DNA from: JAFGUF01 sp040883315
GTDB taxonomy: Bacteria > Bacillota > Clostridia > Christensenellales > UMGS416
DNA length: 64,000 bases
Assembly: GCA_040883315.1 (NCBI GenBank)
Contig: JBFLKU010000025.1
Span: 62,001 to 126,000, forward strand
Reading direction: 5' to 3'
Positions 45,994 to 55,355 of the stretch are shown here, in pieces. Below the pieces are notes generated by a model. The model did no database searches. It was not told the origin of the DNA and was given only the letters and a program-made list of their open reading frames with translations. The position numbers were made by a program, and so were the translations under genes. Within the stretch, counting starts at the first letter, position 1. Every line of letters begins with the position of its first letter.

Positions 45994-46786
45994 TTTCTAT
46001 TGTGCTTTTTTGCAGCAGCTGCCTGTCGCAATTCTCTATGGTGTCTAGACTGGGTGACATTACATAGAATATTACTGTGCAGTTATATTCTTCGAATGCC
46101 TTTGCATATAGCCTGCCATACATATCAATTTCAGGGAAATCTTCATTCACTGTATATTTGGGTCTTCCATACTGTATATAATTCGTATGGAATTCTTTAT
46201 AATTGTGAATCATAGAGTTGGTTTTGAGCACAGCGTCTATTTTTATCCAGCCGCCTTCTTCTAGAAATTCTACATTATTTTCTATTTCAAAATCATCTAC
46301 TTCAAAAAATGGCAAATCACAGCCGATGTCTCGGAGCACTAGAAGGCGGTAGTCATATTTGAAAGTTAGTGCTATTTCATCCATGTTTATTTCGCCGTCT
46401 TTAAATCCAAAGAATCCATCTTGTTGACTTAGAGCATATGCACCATAAAAGGTGCTGTTTTTTTCGCTTTCGGGGTCTAGTATTTCTGAAGACATGGTTT
46501 TCAAATCAAACTTTGCAAAGTTATACATTATTGACATATCAGCATCCGTTTTGGACCAAACTCCAAAATTTATTGGATTAAATGTGATGACAAAAGGATA
46601 CCATTCTTTGTTTGATGGAATATCTATTTTGAAATTGTTTTCGTGCATCACGCTTTTGGAATTTTCAATAGATGAATAAATGCTCATTATCAAGCAGCTT
46701 CTAGTCGGCGGCAGAGCAGCACACAAAATGGTTAAAATCAGGAATGCTATTATAATATATCTCTTTTTTATTTTTCGCTTTTTCAT
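45983..46786 (-). CDS. Exported or membrane-anchored protein, unknown
   Basis: Protein of 267 residues with a basic N-terminus and one hydrophobic segment (KKRYIIIAFLILTILCAALP, about 8-27), then an extracytoplasmic domain rich in aromatic and acidic residues. No family recognised. It begins one base after the stop of the BMP lipoprotein gene and is therefore a likely partner of it. Its 3' end overlaps that of the ParB-like/BMP gene by 11 bases, with no terminator between the convergent genes. Confidence 0.68.
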   Translation of the reverse strand: MKKRKIKKRYIIIAFLILTILCAALPPTRSCLIMSIYSSIENSKSVMHENNFKIDIPSNKEWYPFVITFNPINFGVWSKTDADMSIMYNFAKFDLKTMSSEILDPESEKNSTFYGAYALSQQDGFFGFKDGEINMDEIALTFKYDYRLLVLRDIGCDLPFFEVDDFEIENNVEFLEEGGWIKIDAVLKTNSMIHNYKEFHTNYIQYGRPKYTVNEDFPEIDMYGRLYAKAFEEYNCTVIFYVMSPSLDTIENCDRQLLQKSTIETID

Positions 46787-46787
46787 A

Positions 46788-47903
46788 TCAGCCTGCCGGA
46801 AGATCTCCGTCTACGCTATCCACCAGCCAAAGCATATCCAAAATATCCTCTGTTGGGATTGATGAGCCTTGGGGGACAATAAGCCCCAGCTTGCTGTAGA
46901 TTGGCCCTGAAAAAACTTCGTATCCATTCTGAATATTGGAATACGCAGATGCCATATTGCTCCTTGTTTCATCCGTAACAGTGGTTGATAGCTCGTAGCC
47001 CACTACTGAATTTTGTATTCCTAAATAGCTAAAGCTGTTTAGGTTTTGATTATTCATTACTTCTGCGTAATATTTATCCAATGATATATTCGGCTTGATG
47101 GCAATGTTGCTGTCTACATTCAGAAAAGTATGAGTGGACATTGTCATGTATTTGGAATTGACGTCATTTGCTGCCTTTTCCACCATGTCTCCGTCCATGT
47201 AGTAGGCAAACACGTCGCAGCCTTGGGCAGATAGGTCTGAAACCAGCTGAGCTGCATTGCCTTCGTCGGCAGATTGATCTAGCCACTTCAATATTACCTT
47301 TGAGTCAACATCTATGGATTTCATGCCCAGTGCAAAGGCGTTTATGCATTGGATGGTCTGCTCGCTGGGGCTATCTGCTACAAATCCGGCAATTTTTGTG
47401 GTGGATTCATTGCAAAGGGCTACACCAGCAAGATAGTAGTATTCATATAGCTTTATATTATATGCCGTAATAGAACTATATATATCATCGCTGTATTGCA
47501 TAATGGTTATGCTTGAATTGTTATTTTGCATATATATTTTGGATTGCTCCCAAAGAGATCTGCTGGTAATAACAGCGTATTCTACTCCTTCGGATTCCAT
47601 CTGCGAGAAAACGCTTTGCATATCCGATGATTCATTTACATATATGCTGTTTATTTGGTAGCCTGCATTCTGCATTTTTAGATATGCTAGCTGATGATAA
47701 AGGCTCAGATAAGTGCTGGCTTCACTATCATTAAAAATGAACGTGACAGGAGAAGCCGACACGACAATTTCTGTAGGCTGAATTGTGACGGATGATGATG
47801 GCATAGCCGATACTGATGCATCTGGTTCATCGGGGGTGGTGCATGCAGACAGAAGATGGGATAATGCCAAAACAGACAAAAGTATATATAAAAATTTTTT
47901 CAC
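46788..47903 (-). CDS. BMP/Med-type substrate-binding lipoprotein
   Basis: Protein of 371 residues with lipobox LLSAC (Cys21) followed by a Ser/Pro-rich linker. The mature part has the two-lobed BMP pattern: SIYVNESSDMQSVFSQMESEGVEYAVIT, YLAGVALCNESTTKIAGFVADSPSE and GCDVFAYYMDGDM. Members bind nucleosides for ABC import, but no permease or ATPase genes are nearby. The lipid anchor would be added by Lgt (22 kb). It leads a two-gene minus-strand unit and faces a cytoplasmic protein with a similar domain. Confidence 0.76.
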   Translation of the reverse strand: MKKFLYILLSVLALSHLLSACTTPDEPDASVSAMPSSSVTIQPTEIVVSASPVTFIFNDSEASTYLSLYHQLAYLKMQNAGYQINSIYVNESSDMQSVFSQMESEGVEYAVITSRSLWEQSKIYMQNNNSSITIMQYSDDIYSSITAYNIKLYEYYYLAGVALCNESTTKIAGFVADSPSEQTIQCINAFALGMKSIDVDSKVILKWLDQSADEGNAAQLVSDLSAQGCDVFAYYMDGDMVEKAANDVNSKYMTMSTHTFLNVDSNIAIKPNISLDKYYAEVMNNQNLNSFSYLGIQNSVVGYELSTTVTDETRSNMASAYSNIQNGYEVFSGPIYSKLGLIVPQGSSIPTEDILDMLWLVDSVDGDLPAG

Positions 47904-48090
47904 ATTCTGCTCCTAAAACAAATATTTTTGTTTACATTATCCATAATAATATATCTTGGATTTATTGGCAAATATATAATTTCAAACGTCTTTTTGATTT
48001 GTAAATAAAAATAGGATTTTTTATATAAATAACGGCAAAAAGCGAATAAAAAACAATACTTTATAGGGCAATTCAAAATGGTGCATTTAG

Positions 48091-48119
48091 TTGATAAAAA
48101 TGCAAAAATATAGTATAAT
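48091..48119 (+). promoter_or_regulatory. Promoter of gyrB-gyrA-hisC
   Basis: TTGATA (48091-48096), 17 bases, TATAAT (48114-48119). It lies about 245 bases before the gyrB start, which gives a long leader. The 47904-48090 stretch upstream is AT-rich with nothing else recognised. Confidence 0.72.
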
Positions 48120-48125
48120 ATCAAT

Positions 48126-48349
48126 AGTAATTTATTCATATCTTTTAGTATCGTTTGATAAGCTGGATATAATAAATTAATGTAGGTTTATGGTCAAATT
48201 TTTATCTTATTTTATTGAAATTTGCAAGCAGAGTATTTGTCGTTTACAGGCAAATATTTTTATGAGTAAAACATAATTATTTACAAAAAATATCACGCAA
48301 TTAATTGTGAAACCTACTTAGACATTTATGGTGCATACAGCATGCACAT
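48126..48349 (+). other. Long structured 5' leader of gyrB
   Basis: About 225 bases without a coding region. GTAGGTTT (48182-48189) is complementary to AAACCTAC (48310-48317). Inside, TATTTGTC (48234-48241) pairs with GGCAAATA (48249-48256). GTGCAT/ATGCAC (48331-48347) forms a hairpin next to the gyrB start. No T-box, known riboswitch or DnaA-box cluster was recognised. Confidence 0.5.
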
Positions 48350-48370
48350 ATGAAAGGAATGAACATAAAA

Positions 48371-50275
48371 ATGACAAATCAAGTATATGATGAGAGTCAG
48401 ATACAGGTATTAGAGGGGCTAGAGGCCGTACGAAAACGTCCGGGTATGTATATTGGCTCTACAGATGCCAGAGGACTGCATCATTTAGTTTATGAAATAG
48501 TAGACAACTCCATAGATGAGGCAATGGCAGGCAGATGCGACACTATATATGTGACAATACGAGATGACGGAGCTATATCTATTGTAGACAATGGATACGG
48601 CATACCGACAGGAATACATGAGCAAGAGGGAAGGTCTGCCGTGGAGGTGTGCCTAACTGTTCTTCATGCAGGCGGAAAATTCGGTGGAAGCGGATATAAA
48701 GTGTCCGGCGGGCTTCACGGAGTTGGTCTGTCTGTTGTTAATGCACTGGCAAAATGGCTGGAAGTAACCGTGCGCCAAAACGGCAAAACGCATTTTCAGC
48801 ACTATGATTTTGGAGTGCCTGCAGAGCCGCTGAAAGTTATTGGCGACGCAAAAGACACAGGCACAGAGATTGTGTTCTTCCCAAATGAAGAGATATTTGA
48901 AACTACAGAGTTTATATATGAAACACTTAAAAAAAGACTCCGTGAAATGGCATTTTTGAATAGCGGAGTTAATATCATACTAAAAGATATGCGCGGCGAC
49001 GAAGACAAGACAGCGAAATTCTACTATGAAGGCGGGCTAAACCACTTCGTAAAGTTTTTAAACAGAGCAAAGGAGCCTCTAGGAGAAGAGCCTATTTATA
49101 TCAAGGAAGAGAAGGACGAATCCATTGTAGAGGTATCTATGCAGTATACTGCCAGCTACAATGAGAGCATATTTGCATTTACAAACAATATAGCAAACCC
49201 AGAAGGCGGCACGCATGTATCAGGATTCAGAAGTGCGATAACAAGGGTTATCAATGACTATGCCAGAAAATACAAAATCATAAAAGAAAGCGATGCTAAT
49301 CTCTCAGGTGAGGACGTGAGAGAAGGGCTGACGGCTATAGTATCTGTTAAGATACCCGAGCCTCAATTTGAAGGGCAGACAAAGGCTAAGCTAGGCAACA
49401 GCTATGTAAGAGGTCTGGTGGACTCTATGGTCAGCAAAAGCCTTGCAGCATATCTGGAGGAAAATCCAAGTGATGCCAAGGTGATTATGAACAAGTGCTT
49501 AGCAGCAGCTAGAGCAAGAGAAGCAGCAAAAAAGGCTAGAGAGCTGACCAGAAGAAAATCTGCATTGGAGTCTGCATCACTGCCGGGCAAGCTTTCAGAC
49601 TGCTCTGAAAAAGATCCTAAACTATGTGAAATATTCCTAGTGGAGGGTGACTCCGCAGGCGGCTCTGCAAAAATGGGTAGAGACAGAAGATTTCAGGCTA
49701 TACTTCCGCTTAGGGGCAAAATACTGAATGTAGAAAAAAACAGGCAGGACAGAGTGCTGGCAAACACTGAAATAAAGGCAATGATAACTGCTTTTGGCGG
49801 CGGAATAGGCCAGGAATTTGACATGGAAAAGCTTCGCTACCACAGAATAGTGTGCATGACAGATGCAGATGTTGACGGAAGCCATATAAGAATATTGCTA
49901 CTAACATTTTTCTATAGATACATGAGACCACTAGTAGAGCATGGCTATGTTTATATTGCACAGCCTCCTCTTTACAAAGTGAGCAAATCAAAAAAAGAAT
50001 ATTATTGCTATACAGATGAGCAGCTGGAAACTTTGCTGGAGGAGATAGGACGCGAAGGCATAAGCATTCAAAGATATAAAGGTCTTGGCGAAATGAATGC
50101 GGATCAGCTGTGGGATACCACAATGAACCCAGAATCTAGAACTATGCTGCAGGTGACACTGGATGATGCAATTGTAGCAGACGAGATGATGTCGGTTTTG
50201 ATGGGTGAGGCTGTGGAGCCAAGACGTGAATTTATAGAGCAAAACGCAAAACTGGTTAAGGACCTGGATATTTAG
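48371..50275 (+). CDS. gyrB: DNA gyrase subunit B
   Basis: ATPase subunit of gyrase, 634 residues from the chosen ATG. It has the GHKL domain (QIQVLEGLEAVRKRPGMYIGST, EIVDNSIDEA, GGLHGVGLSVVNA), the transducer, the TOPRIM domain (LVEGDSAGGSA, DADVDGSHI) and the C-terminal YKGLGEMNADQLWDTTMNPE. In-frame ATGs at 48350 and 48359 are possible; I chose 48371 because MTNQVYDESQIQVLEG matches family N-termini and AAAGGA lies 12 bases upstream. It lacks the extra 170-residue insert of Gram-negative GyrB. Confidence 0.96.
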   Translation: MTNQVYDESQIQVLEGLEAVRKRPGMYIGSTDARGLHHLVYEIVDNSIDEAMAGRCDTIYVTIRDDGAISIVDNGYGIPTGIHEQEGRSAVEVCLTVLHAGGKFGGSGYKVSGGLHGVGLSVVNALAKWLEVTVRQNGKTHFQHYDFGVPAEPLKVIGDAKDTGTEIVFFPNEEIFETTEFIYETLKKRLREMAFLNSGVNIILKDMRGDEDKTAKFYYEGGLNHFVKFLNRAKEPLGEEPIYIKEEKDESIVEVSMQYTASYNESIFAFTNNIANPEGGTHVSGFRSAITRVINDYARKYKIIKESDANLSGEDVREGLTAIVSVKIPEPQFEGQTKAKLGNSYVRGLVDSMVSKSLAAYLEENPSDAKVIMNKCLAAARAREAAKKARELTRRKSALESASLPGKLSDCSEKDPKLCEIFLVEGDSAGGSAKMGRDRRFQAILPLRGKILNVEKNRQDRVLANTEIKAMITAFGGGIGQEFDMEKLRYHRIVCMTDADVDGSHIRILLLTFFYRYMRPLVEHGYVYIAQPPLYKVSKSKKEYYCYTDEQLETLLEEIGREGISIQRYKGLGEMNADQLWDTTMNPESRTMLQVTLDDAIVADEMMSVLMGEAVEPRREFIEQNAKLVKDLDI

Positions 50276-50288
50276 GAGGACAACCTAC

Positions 50289-52760
50289 GTGGAATTTAAT
50301 TTAGATAATCAGATTATAAAGCCTATTAATATAGAAGATGAACTGCAGAAATCCTTTATATCGTATGCTATGGCAACTATTGTTTCCAGAGCATTGCCGG
50401 ATGTAAGAGACGGACTAAAGCCTGTTCATAGACGTATTCTTTACTCAATGCATGAATTGGGACTGACGCCGGATAAGCAGCACAGAAAATCTGTGCGTAT
50501 AGTCGGCGATGTTCTGGGTAAATATCACCCTCATGGTGACAGTGCAGTTTATGATGCGATGGTAAGAATGGCTCAGGAATTCTCCACTAGATATATGCTG
50601 GTGGATGGACACGGCAACTTTGGCTCAGTGGATGGAGACGGAGCTGCAGCCATGCGTTACACAGAGGCTAGAATGTCCAAGATGGCATTGGAGCTTCTGA
50701 GAGACATAGAAAAGGACACTGTAGAGTTCGGGCCAAACTTTGATGAAACACAAACCCAGCCATTGGTTCTTCCCTCCAGATATCCAAACCTTTTGGTAAA
50801 TGGATCCAGCGGTATAGCTGTTGGTATGGCAACGAATATTCCGCCGCATAACTTGGGCGAAACCATCTCTGCCGTAATAGCTATGATTGAAGACCCCCAT
50901 ATAGCCACAGAAGACCTGATGCATCACATACCAGGACCTGATTTTCCAACGGGAGCAAAGATAATGGGAAGAGGCGGCATATTGTCTGCATATCGCACAG
51001 GCAGAGGCAGAGTGGTGATGCGCGGAGAAGCCGAGATAGAGGAATATGGCAATGGCAGAACAAGAATAATAATTACATCGCTGCCATATCAGGTGAACAA
51101 AGCAAGGCTGGTGGAAAAGATAGCCGAGCAGGTTCAGCACAAGAAAATAGACGGCATAACAGACATCAGAGATGAATCAGACAGAACAGGAATGCGTGTG
51201 GTTGTGGAGCTGAGACGCGACGTGAACGCAAACATCATTCTGAATCATCTATATAAGCATACTCAGCTTCAGGATACATTTGGCGTTAATATGCTGGCAT
51301 TGGTTGACGGCGAGCCAAAGGTGCTGTCGCTGAAGCAGATGATAAGGTACTATATTGAGCATCAAAAAGATGTGGTCATTAGAAGAACCAAATATGAGCT
51401 TGCAAAGGCAGAAGCACGTGCACACATAGTTGAAGGCCTTTTGAAGGCACTTGATGTTATAGATGAAGTAATTGCTTTAATCAGAGCTTCTCAAAATGAT
51501 GCAGAGGCAAAAGTGGGGCTGATGGAGAATTTCGACTTGTCAGAGCGTCAGGCACAGGCAATTCTGGATATGAGACTTCGCAGGCTTACAGGACTAGAGC
51601 GTGAAAGACTTCAAAGTGAATATGATGCACTGATAGAAAAAATGGAATATCTTCGCTCTATTCTGGCAGACGAAACTATGCTTATGGGCATAATATCCGA
51701 TGAACTGAAAGAAATATCAGCCAAATACAGCGACGAGAGAAGAACAACAATAGAAGCGGACTATAATGATATAGATGCAGAAGATTTAATTCAGGAAGAG
51801 GAAATGGTAGTTACCATGACTCATCTGGGGTATATTAAGCGTCTGACATCAGATACATACACTGCGCAAAGGCGCGGAGGCGTGGGAATAAAAGCCCAAA
51901 GTGCCAGAGAGGATGACTATGTTGACCAAATCCTGGCAACTAGCACCCACGACTGGCTACTATTCTTCACCAACCTAGGAAGGGTACACAGGCTGAAATG
52001 CTGGCAGGTGCCTGAAGCAGGCAGAACAGCCAGAGGCACAGCAGTTATCAATCTGCTGATGCTTGACCCGGGAGAAAAGGTGAACACAGTGATACCGCTG
52101 TCTCAGGATTTAGACCACGAAGGGAAATACCTGATATTGGCTACAAAGCTAGGAACAATAAAACGTACTCCGCTGGATGAATACTCCAATCTGAAAAACG
52201 TTGGACTGAGAGCTATAAACCTAGTTGAAGGTGACGAGCTGATATCTGCTGTGCTGACAGACGGCACAAAAGACATTTACATGGCATCAAATGAAGGCTA
52301 CGGAATTAGATTCAATGAAGAAGACGTGCGTGCAATGCACAGAGTGGCAACAGGCGTGCGAGGAATAAAGCTGAGAGAAGGCGACTATGCTGTAGACATG
52401 GGTCTGGTGGATGAAGGCAAAGAGCTGCTATCTATCACAGAAAATGGATACGGTAAGAGAACAGTATTTGATGAATACCGCCAGCAAAACAGAGGCGGCA
52501 TGGGCATAATTGCAATGAGACTTAGCGACAAGACGGGCAAAATGGTGGGCTTGAAGCCGGTGGATGACGACAATGATGTTATGATAATTTCATCTGACGG
52601 AACTATAATCAGAATGGAAGCCAGCGGAATAACCACAATAGGCAGAGCTACACAAGGCGTGAAAGTGATGAGACTGCGTGACGACGATAAGGTAGTTGCC
52701 TTTGAAGTAGTGGAAAGAGAAGAAGAAGGCGGCGAAGAGGAAGCAACAGCAGAAGAATAG
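50289..52760 (+). CDS. gyrA: DNA gyrase subunit A
   Basis: DNA-cleaving subunit, 823 residues, started at GTG ten bases after GGAGG. The active-site Tyr is in AAMRYTEARMS. The quinolone-determining region reads HPHGDSAVYDAMVRMAQ, with the Ser and Asp that are changed in resistant strains both unchanged. Six beta-pinwheel repeats fill the C-terminal third, including the GyrA box QRRGGVG. It is 13 bases after gyrB. The acidic tail (EREEEGGEEEATAEE) is typical. Confidence 0.97.
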   Translation: MEFNLDNQIIKPINIEDELQKSFISYAMATIVSRALPDVRDGLKPVHRRILYSMHELGLTPDKQHRKSVRIVGDVLGKYHPHGDSAVYDAMVRMAQEFSTRYMLVDGHGNFGSVDGDGAAAMRYTEARMSKMALELLRDIEKDTVEFGPNFDETQTQPLVLPSRYPNLLVNGSSGIAVGMATNIPPHNLGETISAVIAMIEDPHIATEDLMHHIPGPDFPTGAKIMGRGGILSAYRTGRGRVVMRGEAEIEEYGNGRTRIIITSLPYQVNKARLVEKIAEQVQHKKIDGITDIRDESDRTGMRVVVELRRDVNANIILNHLYKHTQLQDTFGVNMLALVDGEPKVLSLKQMIRYYIEHQKDVVIRRTKYELAKAEARAHIVEGLLKALDVIDEVIALIRASQNDAEAKVGLMENFDLSERQAQAILDMRLRRLTGLERERLQSEYDALIEKMEYLRSILADETMLMGIISDELKEISAKYSDERRTTIEADYNDIDAEDLIQEEEMVVTMTHLGYIKRLTSDTYTAQRRGGVGIKAQSAREDDYVDQILATSTHDWLLFFTNLGRVHRLKCWQVPEAGRTARGTAVINLLMLDPGEKVNTVIPLSQDLDHEGKYLILATKLGTIKRTPLDEYSNLKNVGLRAINLVEGDELISAVLTDGTKDIYMASNEGYGIRFNEEDVRAMHRVATGVRGIKLREGDYAVDMGLVDEGKELLSITENGYGKRTVFDEYRQQNRGGMGIIAMRLSDKTGKMVGLKPVDDDNDVMIISSDGTIIRMEASGITTIGRATQGVKVMRLRDDDKVVAFEVVEREEEGGEEEATAEE

Positions 52761-52764
52761 AAAT

Positions 52765-53835
52765 ATGGATAAATATTTAAGTAAAAGAGCAAAGGAAATT
52801 GTCCCCTATGTTCCCGGTGAACAGCCGGCAGGGGACAATTTAATAAAGCTAAATACCAATGAAAACCCGTATCCACCCAGCCCAAAGGCAATGCAGGCAA
52901 TGGTGGATGCTGTGAACAAGAACCTGAAAAAGTATCCTAAACCAGAGTGCAGAGAACTGAGAAAAGCTATAGTAAAAGTAGAAAATCTGCCAGATATCAG
53001 CTATGTGTATGCAGGCAATGGCTCGGATGAAATATTGGCATTTTGTTTTCAGGCGTTTTTCGACCCAGATAAAGATGTTCTATTTCCGGATATCACATAT
53101 TCTTTTTATCCGGTTTACTGCGGATTATATGGGCTGAAATACGATGCGATACCATTGGATGAAAATCTAAAAATAAATTTAGCGGATTATAACAAAGACT
53201 GCACGGGAATTATTTTTCCCAATCCTAATGCACCCACAGGAGAATATATAGAGCCAAATATAATAGAGCAGTTTGTGGCGAACAACCAAAACAAAGTAGT
53301 TATTGTAGATGAGGCCTATATAGAATTCGGCGGGGAAAGTGTAGTTCCTTTAATAGAGAAATACCCAAATTTATTGATTGTCAGAACTATGTCTAAGTCT
53401 CACTCCTTAGCAGGGCTAAGATGCGGATATGCAATGGGGCAGCCACATCTGATAGACGGCATAATAAGAGTGAAAAATTCGTTTAATTCCTACACCTGTG
53501 ATGCCATAGCACAAGAGGGAGCAGAAAACAGCATACTGGATGTTGAATACAAGAATGAAACTTGCGGCAAAATAGTGAAAACAAGAGAATACACAAAAGC
53601 ACAGCTGAAAAAACTGGGATTTGAAATGACTGATTCCAAAAGTAATTTCATTTTCATTATGCACCCGGATTTTGATGGTAAATATATATTCGATAAGCTC
53701 AGAGAGAGCAGCATACTAGTCAGGCATTTCAGCAGCCCTGAAAGAATAAACGATTATCTTCGGGTGAGCATAGGCACAGATGAAGAGATGGACATAGTTA
53801 TAGAAAAGCTGAAAGATATAGTTACAAATGGGTAG
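52765..53835 (+). CDS. hisC: Histidinol-phosphate aminotransferase
   Basis: PLP enzyme of 356 residues in class I/II aminotransferases. LNTNENPYPPSPKAMQAM at the N-terminus, NPNAPTGEYI, VDEAYIEFGG and the PLP-binding Lys in RTMSKSHSLAGLRCGY are the HisC pattern. It begins four bases after gyrA and ends in a terminator, so it rides on the gyrase transcript, away from any other his gene. Activity on aromatic amino acids is an alternative. Confidence 0.9.
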   Translation: MDKYLSKRAKEIVPYVPGEQPAGDNLIKLNTNENPYPPSPKAMQAMVDAVNKNLKKYPKPECRELRKAIVKVENLPDISYVYAGNGSDEILAFCFQAFFDPDKDVLFPDITYSFYPVYCGLYGLKYDAIPLDENLKINLADYNKDCTGIIFPNPNAPTGEYIEPNIIEQFVANNQNKVVIVDEAYIEFGGESVVPLIEKYPNLLIVRTMSKSHSLAGLRCGYAMGQPHLIDGIIRVKNSFNSYTCDAIAQEGAENSILDVEYKNETCGKIVKTREYTKAQLKKLGFEMTDSKSNFIFIMHPDFDGKYIFDKLRESSILVRHFSSPERINDYLRVSIGTDEEMDIVIEKLKDIVTNG

Positions 53836-53856
53836 CATTAATATGCTGCCTTTTTT
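53830..53856 (+). terminator. Terminator after hisC
   Basis: GGTAGCAT pairs with ATGCTGCC (one T-G), followed by six T. The hisC stop codon lies in the left arm. Confidence 0.85.
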
Positions 53857-53886
53857 ATAGAAAAATATAATTAAATGGAGGATATG

Positions 53887-54657
53887 ATGAGTTATCAGGA
53901 TTCGATTAATTCCACGTTCTTGTATATTCTAGGTGGAATAGTGGCGGCGTTTGTTTTGCTGCAGTCAACAATTTTTTTAATCAGAGCATACAAGCAGGGC
54001 TTGGCGATGGGTATGGACAAAAAGAAACTAAATGGTGCTATAAAAAGCTCTGCAGTTTTTTCAATAGTTCCTTCTATTCCAATAGTTATAGGTGTATTTA
54101 CGCTGATGAAGGCAGTTGGTATTCCTGTAGCATGGATAAGACTTTCTGTAGTAGGTGCTGTGACATATGAGCTGCCTGCAGCTGAAACAGCAGCAAAGGC
54201 AATGGGAATGATTGGACTGGATGATCCAAACTTTACTTTGCAGATTTTCTCTGGTGTTGTTTTGACCATGAGCATTGGAATAATAGTTGGTTTAGTATTA
54301 AGCTTGGTCAACGGCGTGAAAATGGTGCAAAAGAAAATGGACAAAATGCAGAATGCAGACAGAACATGGGGAGAAATGTTTGTTGCTGCACTATTTATGG
54401 GATTGGTTGCCACATTCTTCGGAAGCATTGTAATGCCCCCGATTGTAGGAATGATTAAGGGAACAGCTGCAGTATATGATGGACTAACACCTATATTGGT
54501 GCTGATAACCTCTGCAGTATTTATGCTGGTGCTAACTGCAATATCCAAAATATCTGAAAAGCTAAAATGGGTAGAACAATTTGCCCTGCCTGTTTCTATG
54601 GTGATATCTATGGTACTGGCAGTTTTGTACTATGCATTGTTGGGAGGTAGTATATAA
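53887..54657 (+). CDS. DUF5058 family membrane protein
   Basis: Protein of 256 residues with six to seven helices. Conserved-looking segments include SAVFSIVPSIPIVIGVFTLMKAVGIPVAWIRLSVVGAVTYELPAAE and a C-terminal helix pair. The ATG at 53887 is five bases after GGAGG; an earlier ATG at 53875 overlaps that site. It shares the TAATG junction with the next gene, and an M20 peptidase follows, suggesting one transport-and-hydrolysis unit. DUF5058 has no established function; transporter is inference. Confidence 0.75.
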   Translation: MSYQDSINSTFLYILGGIVAAFVLLQSTIFLIRAYKQGLAMGMDKKKLNGAIKSSAVFSIVPSIPIVIGVFTLMKAVGIPVAWIRLSVVGAVTYELPAAETAAKAMGMIGLDDPNFTLQIFSGVVLTMSIGIIVGLVLSLVNGVKMVQKKMDKMQNADRTWGEMFVAALFMGLVATFFGSIVMPPIVGMIKGTAAVYDGLTPILVLITSAVFMLVLTAISKISEKLKWVEQFALPVSMVISMVLAVLYYALLGGSI

Positions 54658-55322
54658 TGAACACAAAAGCTAAAATAGGATCGTATGAGCAATCCGTACA
54701 CAATATGGGCAGAATATTTGCAGGAATAGCATTGCTGATTATTTTGGGAATACCTGCAGCCATAATGCTATATTTCAATGTAATGCCTCCATGGAATTCT
54801 TTCTTTACAGGTCTAGTGGGCGTTGCTGCTATTTACGTGCCTGTTGGGATAATTGAGTTTTTCACATATGTGCCAATGCTGGGAACAGGAAGCTCATATT
54901 TGATGTTTGTAACGGGAAACCTGACCAATTTGAAAGTACCATGTGCACTGAATGCAATGGAAGTGGCAGAGGTGAAGCCCGGCACAGAAGAGGCAGATAT
55001 AGTATCAACCATATCTGTGGCAGTTTCTGCTATTGTAACAGATGTTATAATAATTATAGGTGTATTCGCAGCCGCTATGCTTCAGCCTTTGCTTGAATCA
55101 CCGCAGGCTGCACCAGCATTTGCTAATGTTATACCTGCATTATTTGGTGCACTTGGTATAGTGTGGCTGAGAAAGTATTGGAAAATAGCTGTAGTGCCAT
55201 GCATATTGATGCTGATTGCGTTTATATTCGTACCGGCAAAATATTTAGGGCTGATGATACCATTAGCAGCTATAATTGCTATATTATGTGCAAGGTTCAT
55301 ATATAAAAGAATAAAGAAATAA
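54657..55322 (+). CDS. Membrane partner of DUF5058 protein
   Basis: Protein of 221 residues with about six helices. MLGTGSSYLMFVTGNLTNLKVPCALNAMEVAEVKPGTEEADIVSTI carries polar and acidic residues in mid-membrane, as in substrate pathways. It overlaps the DUF5058 gene by one base. Co-occurrence of two small polytopic proteins suggests a heteromeric membrane complex. It is not an ABC permease, since no ATPase gene is nearby. Function unknown. Confidence 0.72.
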   Translation: MNTKAKIGSYEQSVHNMGRIFAGIALLIILGIPAAIMLYFNVMPPWNSFFTGLVGVAAIYVPVGIIEFFTYVPMLGTGSSYLMFVTGNLTNLKVPCALNAMEVAEVKPGTEEADIVSTISVAVSAIVTDVIIIIGVFAAAMLQPLLESPQAAPAFANVIPALFGALGIVWLRKYWKIAVVPCILMLIAFIFVPAKYLGLMIPLAAIIAILCARFIYKRIKK

Positions 55323-55355
55323 TTAAAATAAACCAACCGAAAATAGGGGGATATT

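Noticed and set aside
47904..48349. Replication origin next to gyrB
   Set aside because: No dnaA, dnaN or recF gene and no cluster of TTATCCACA boxes; only loose single matches such as TTATTTACA.
53895..54548. Open frame of 217 residues on the minus strand
   Set aside because: Antisense to the DUF5058 gene; composition mirrors the membrane helices of the real gene.
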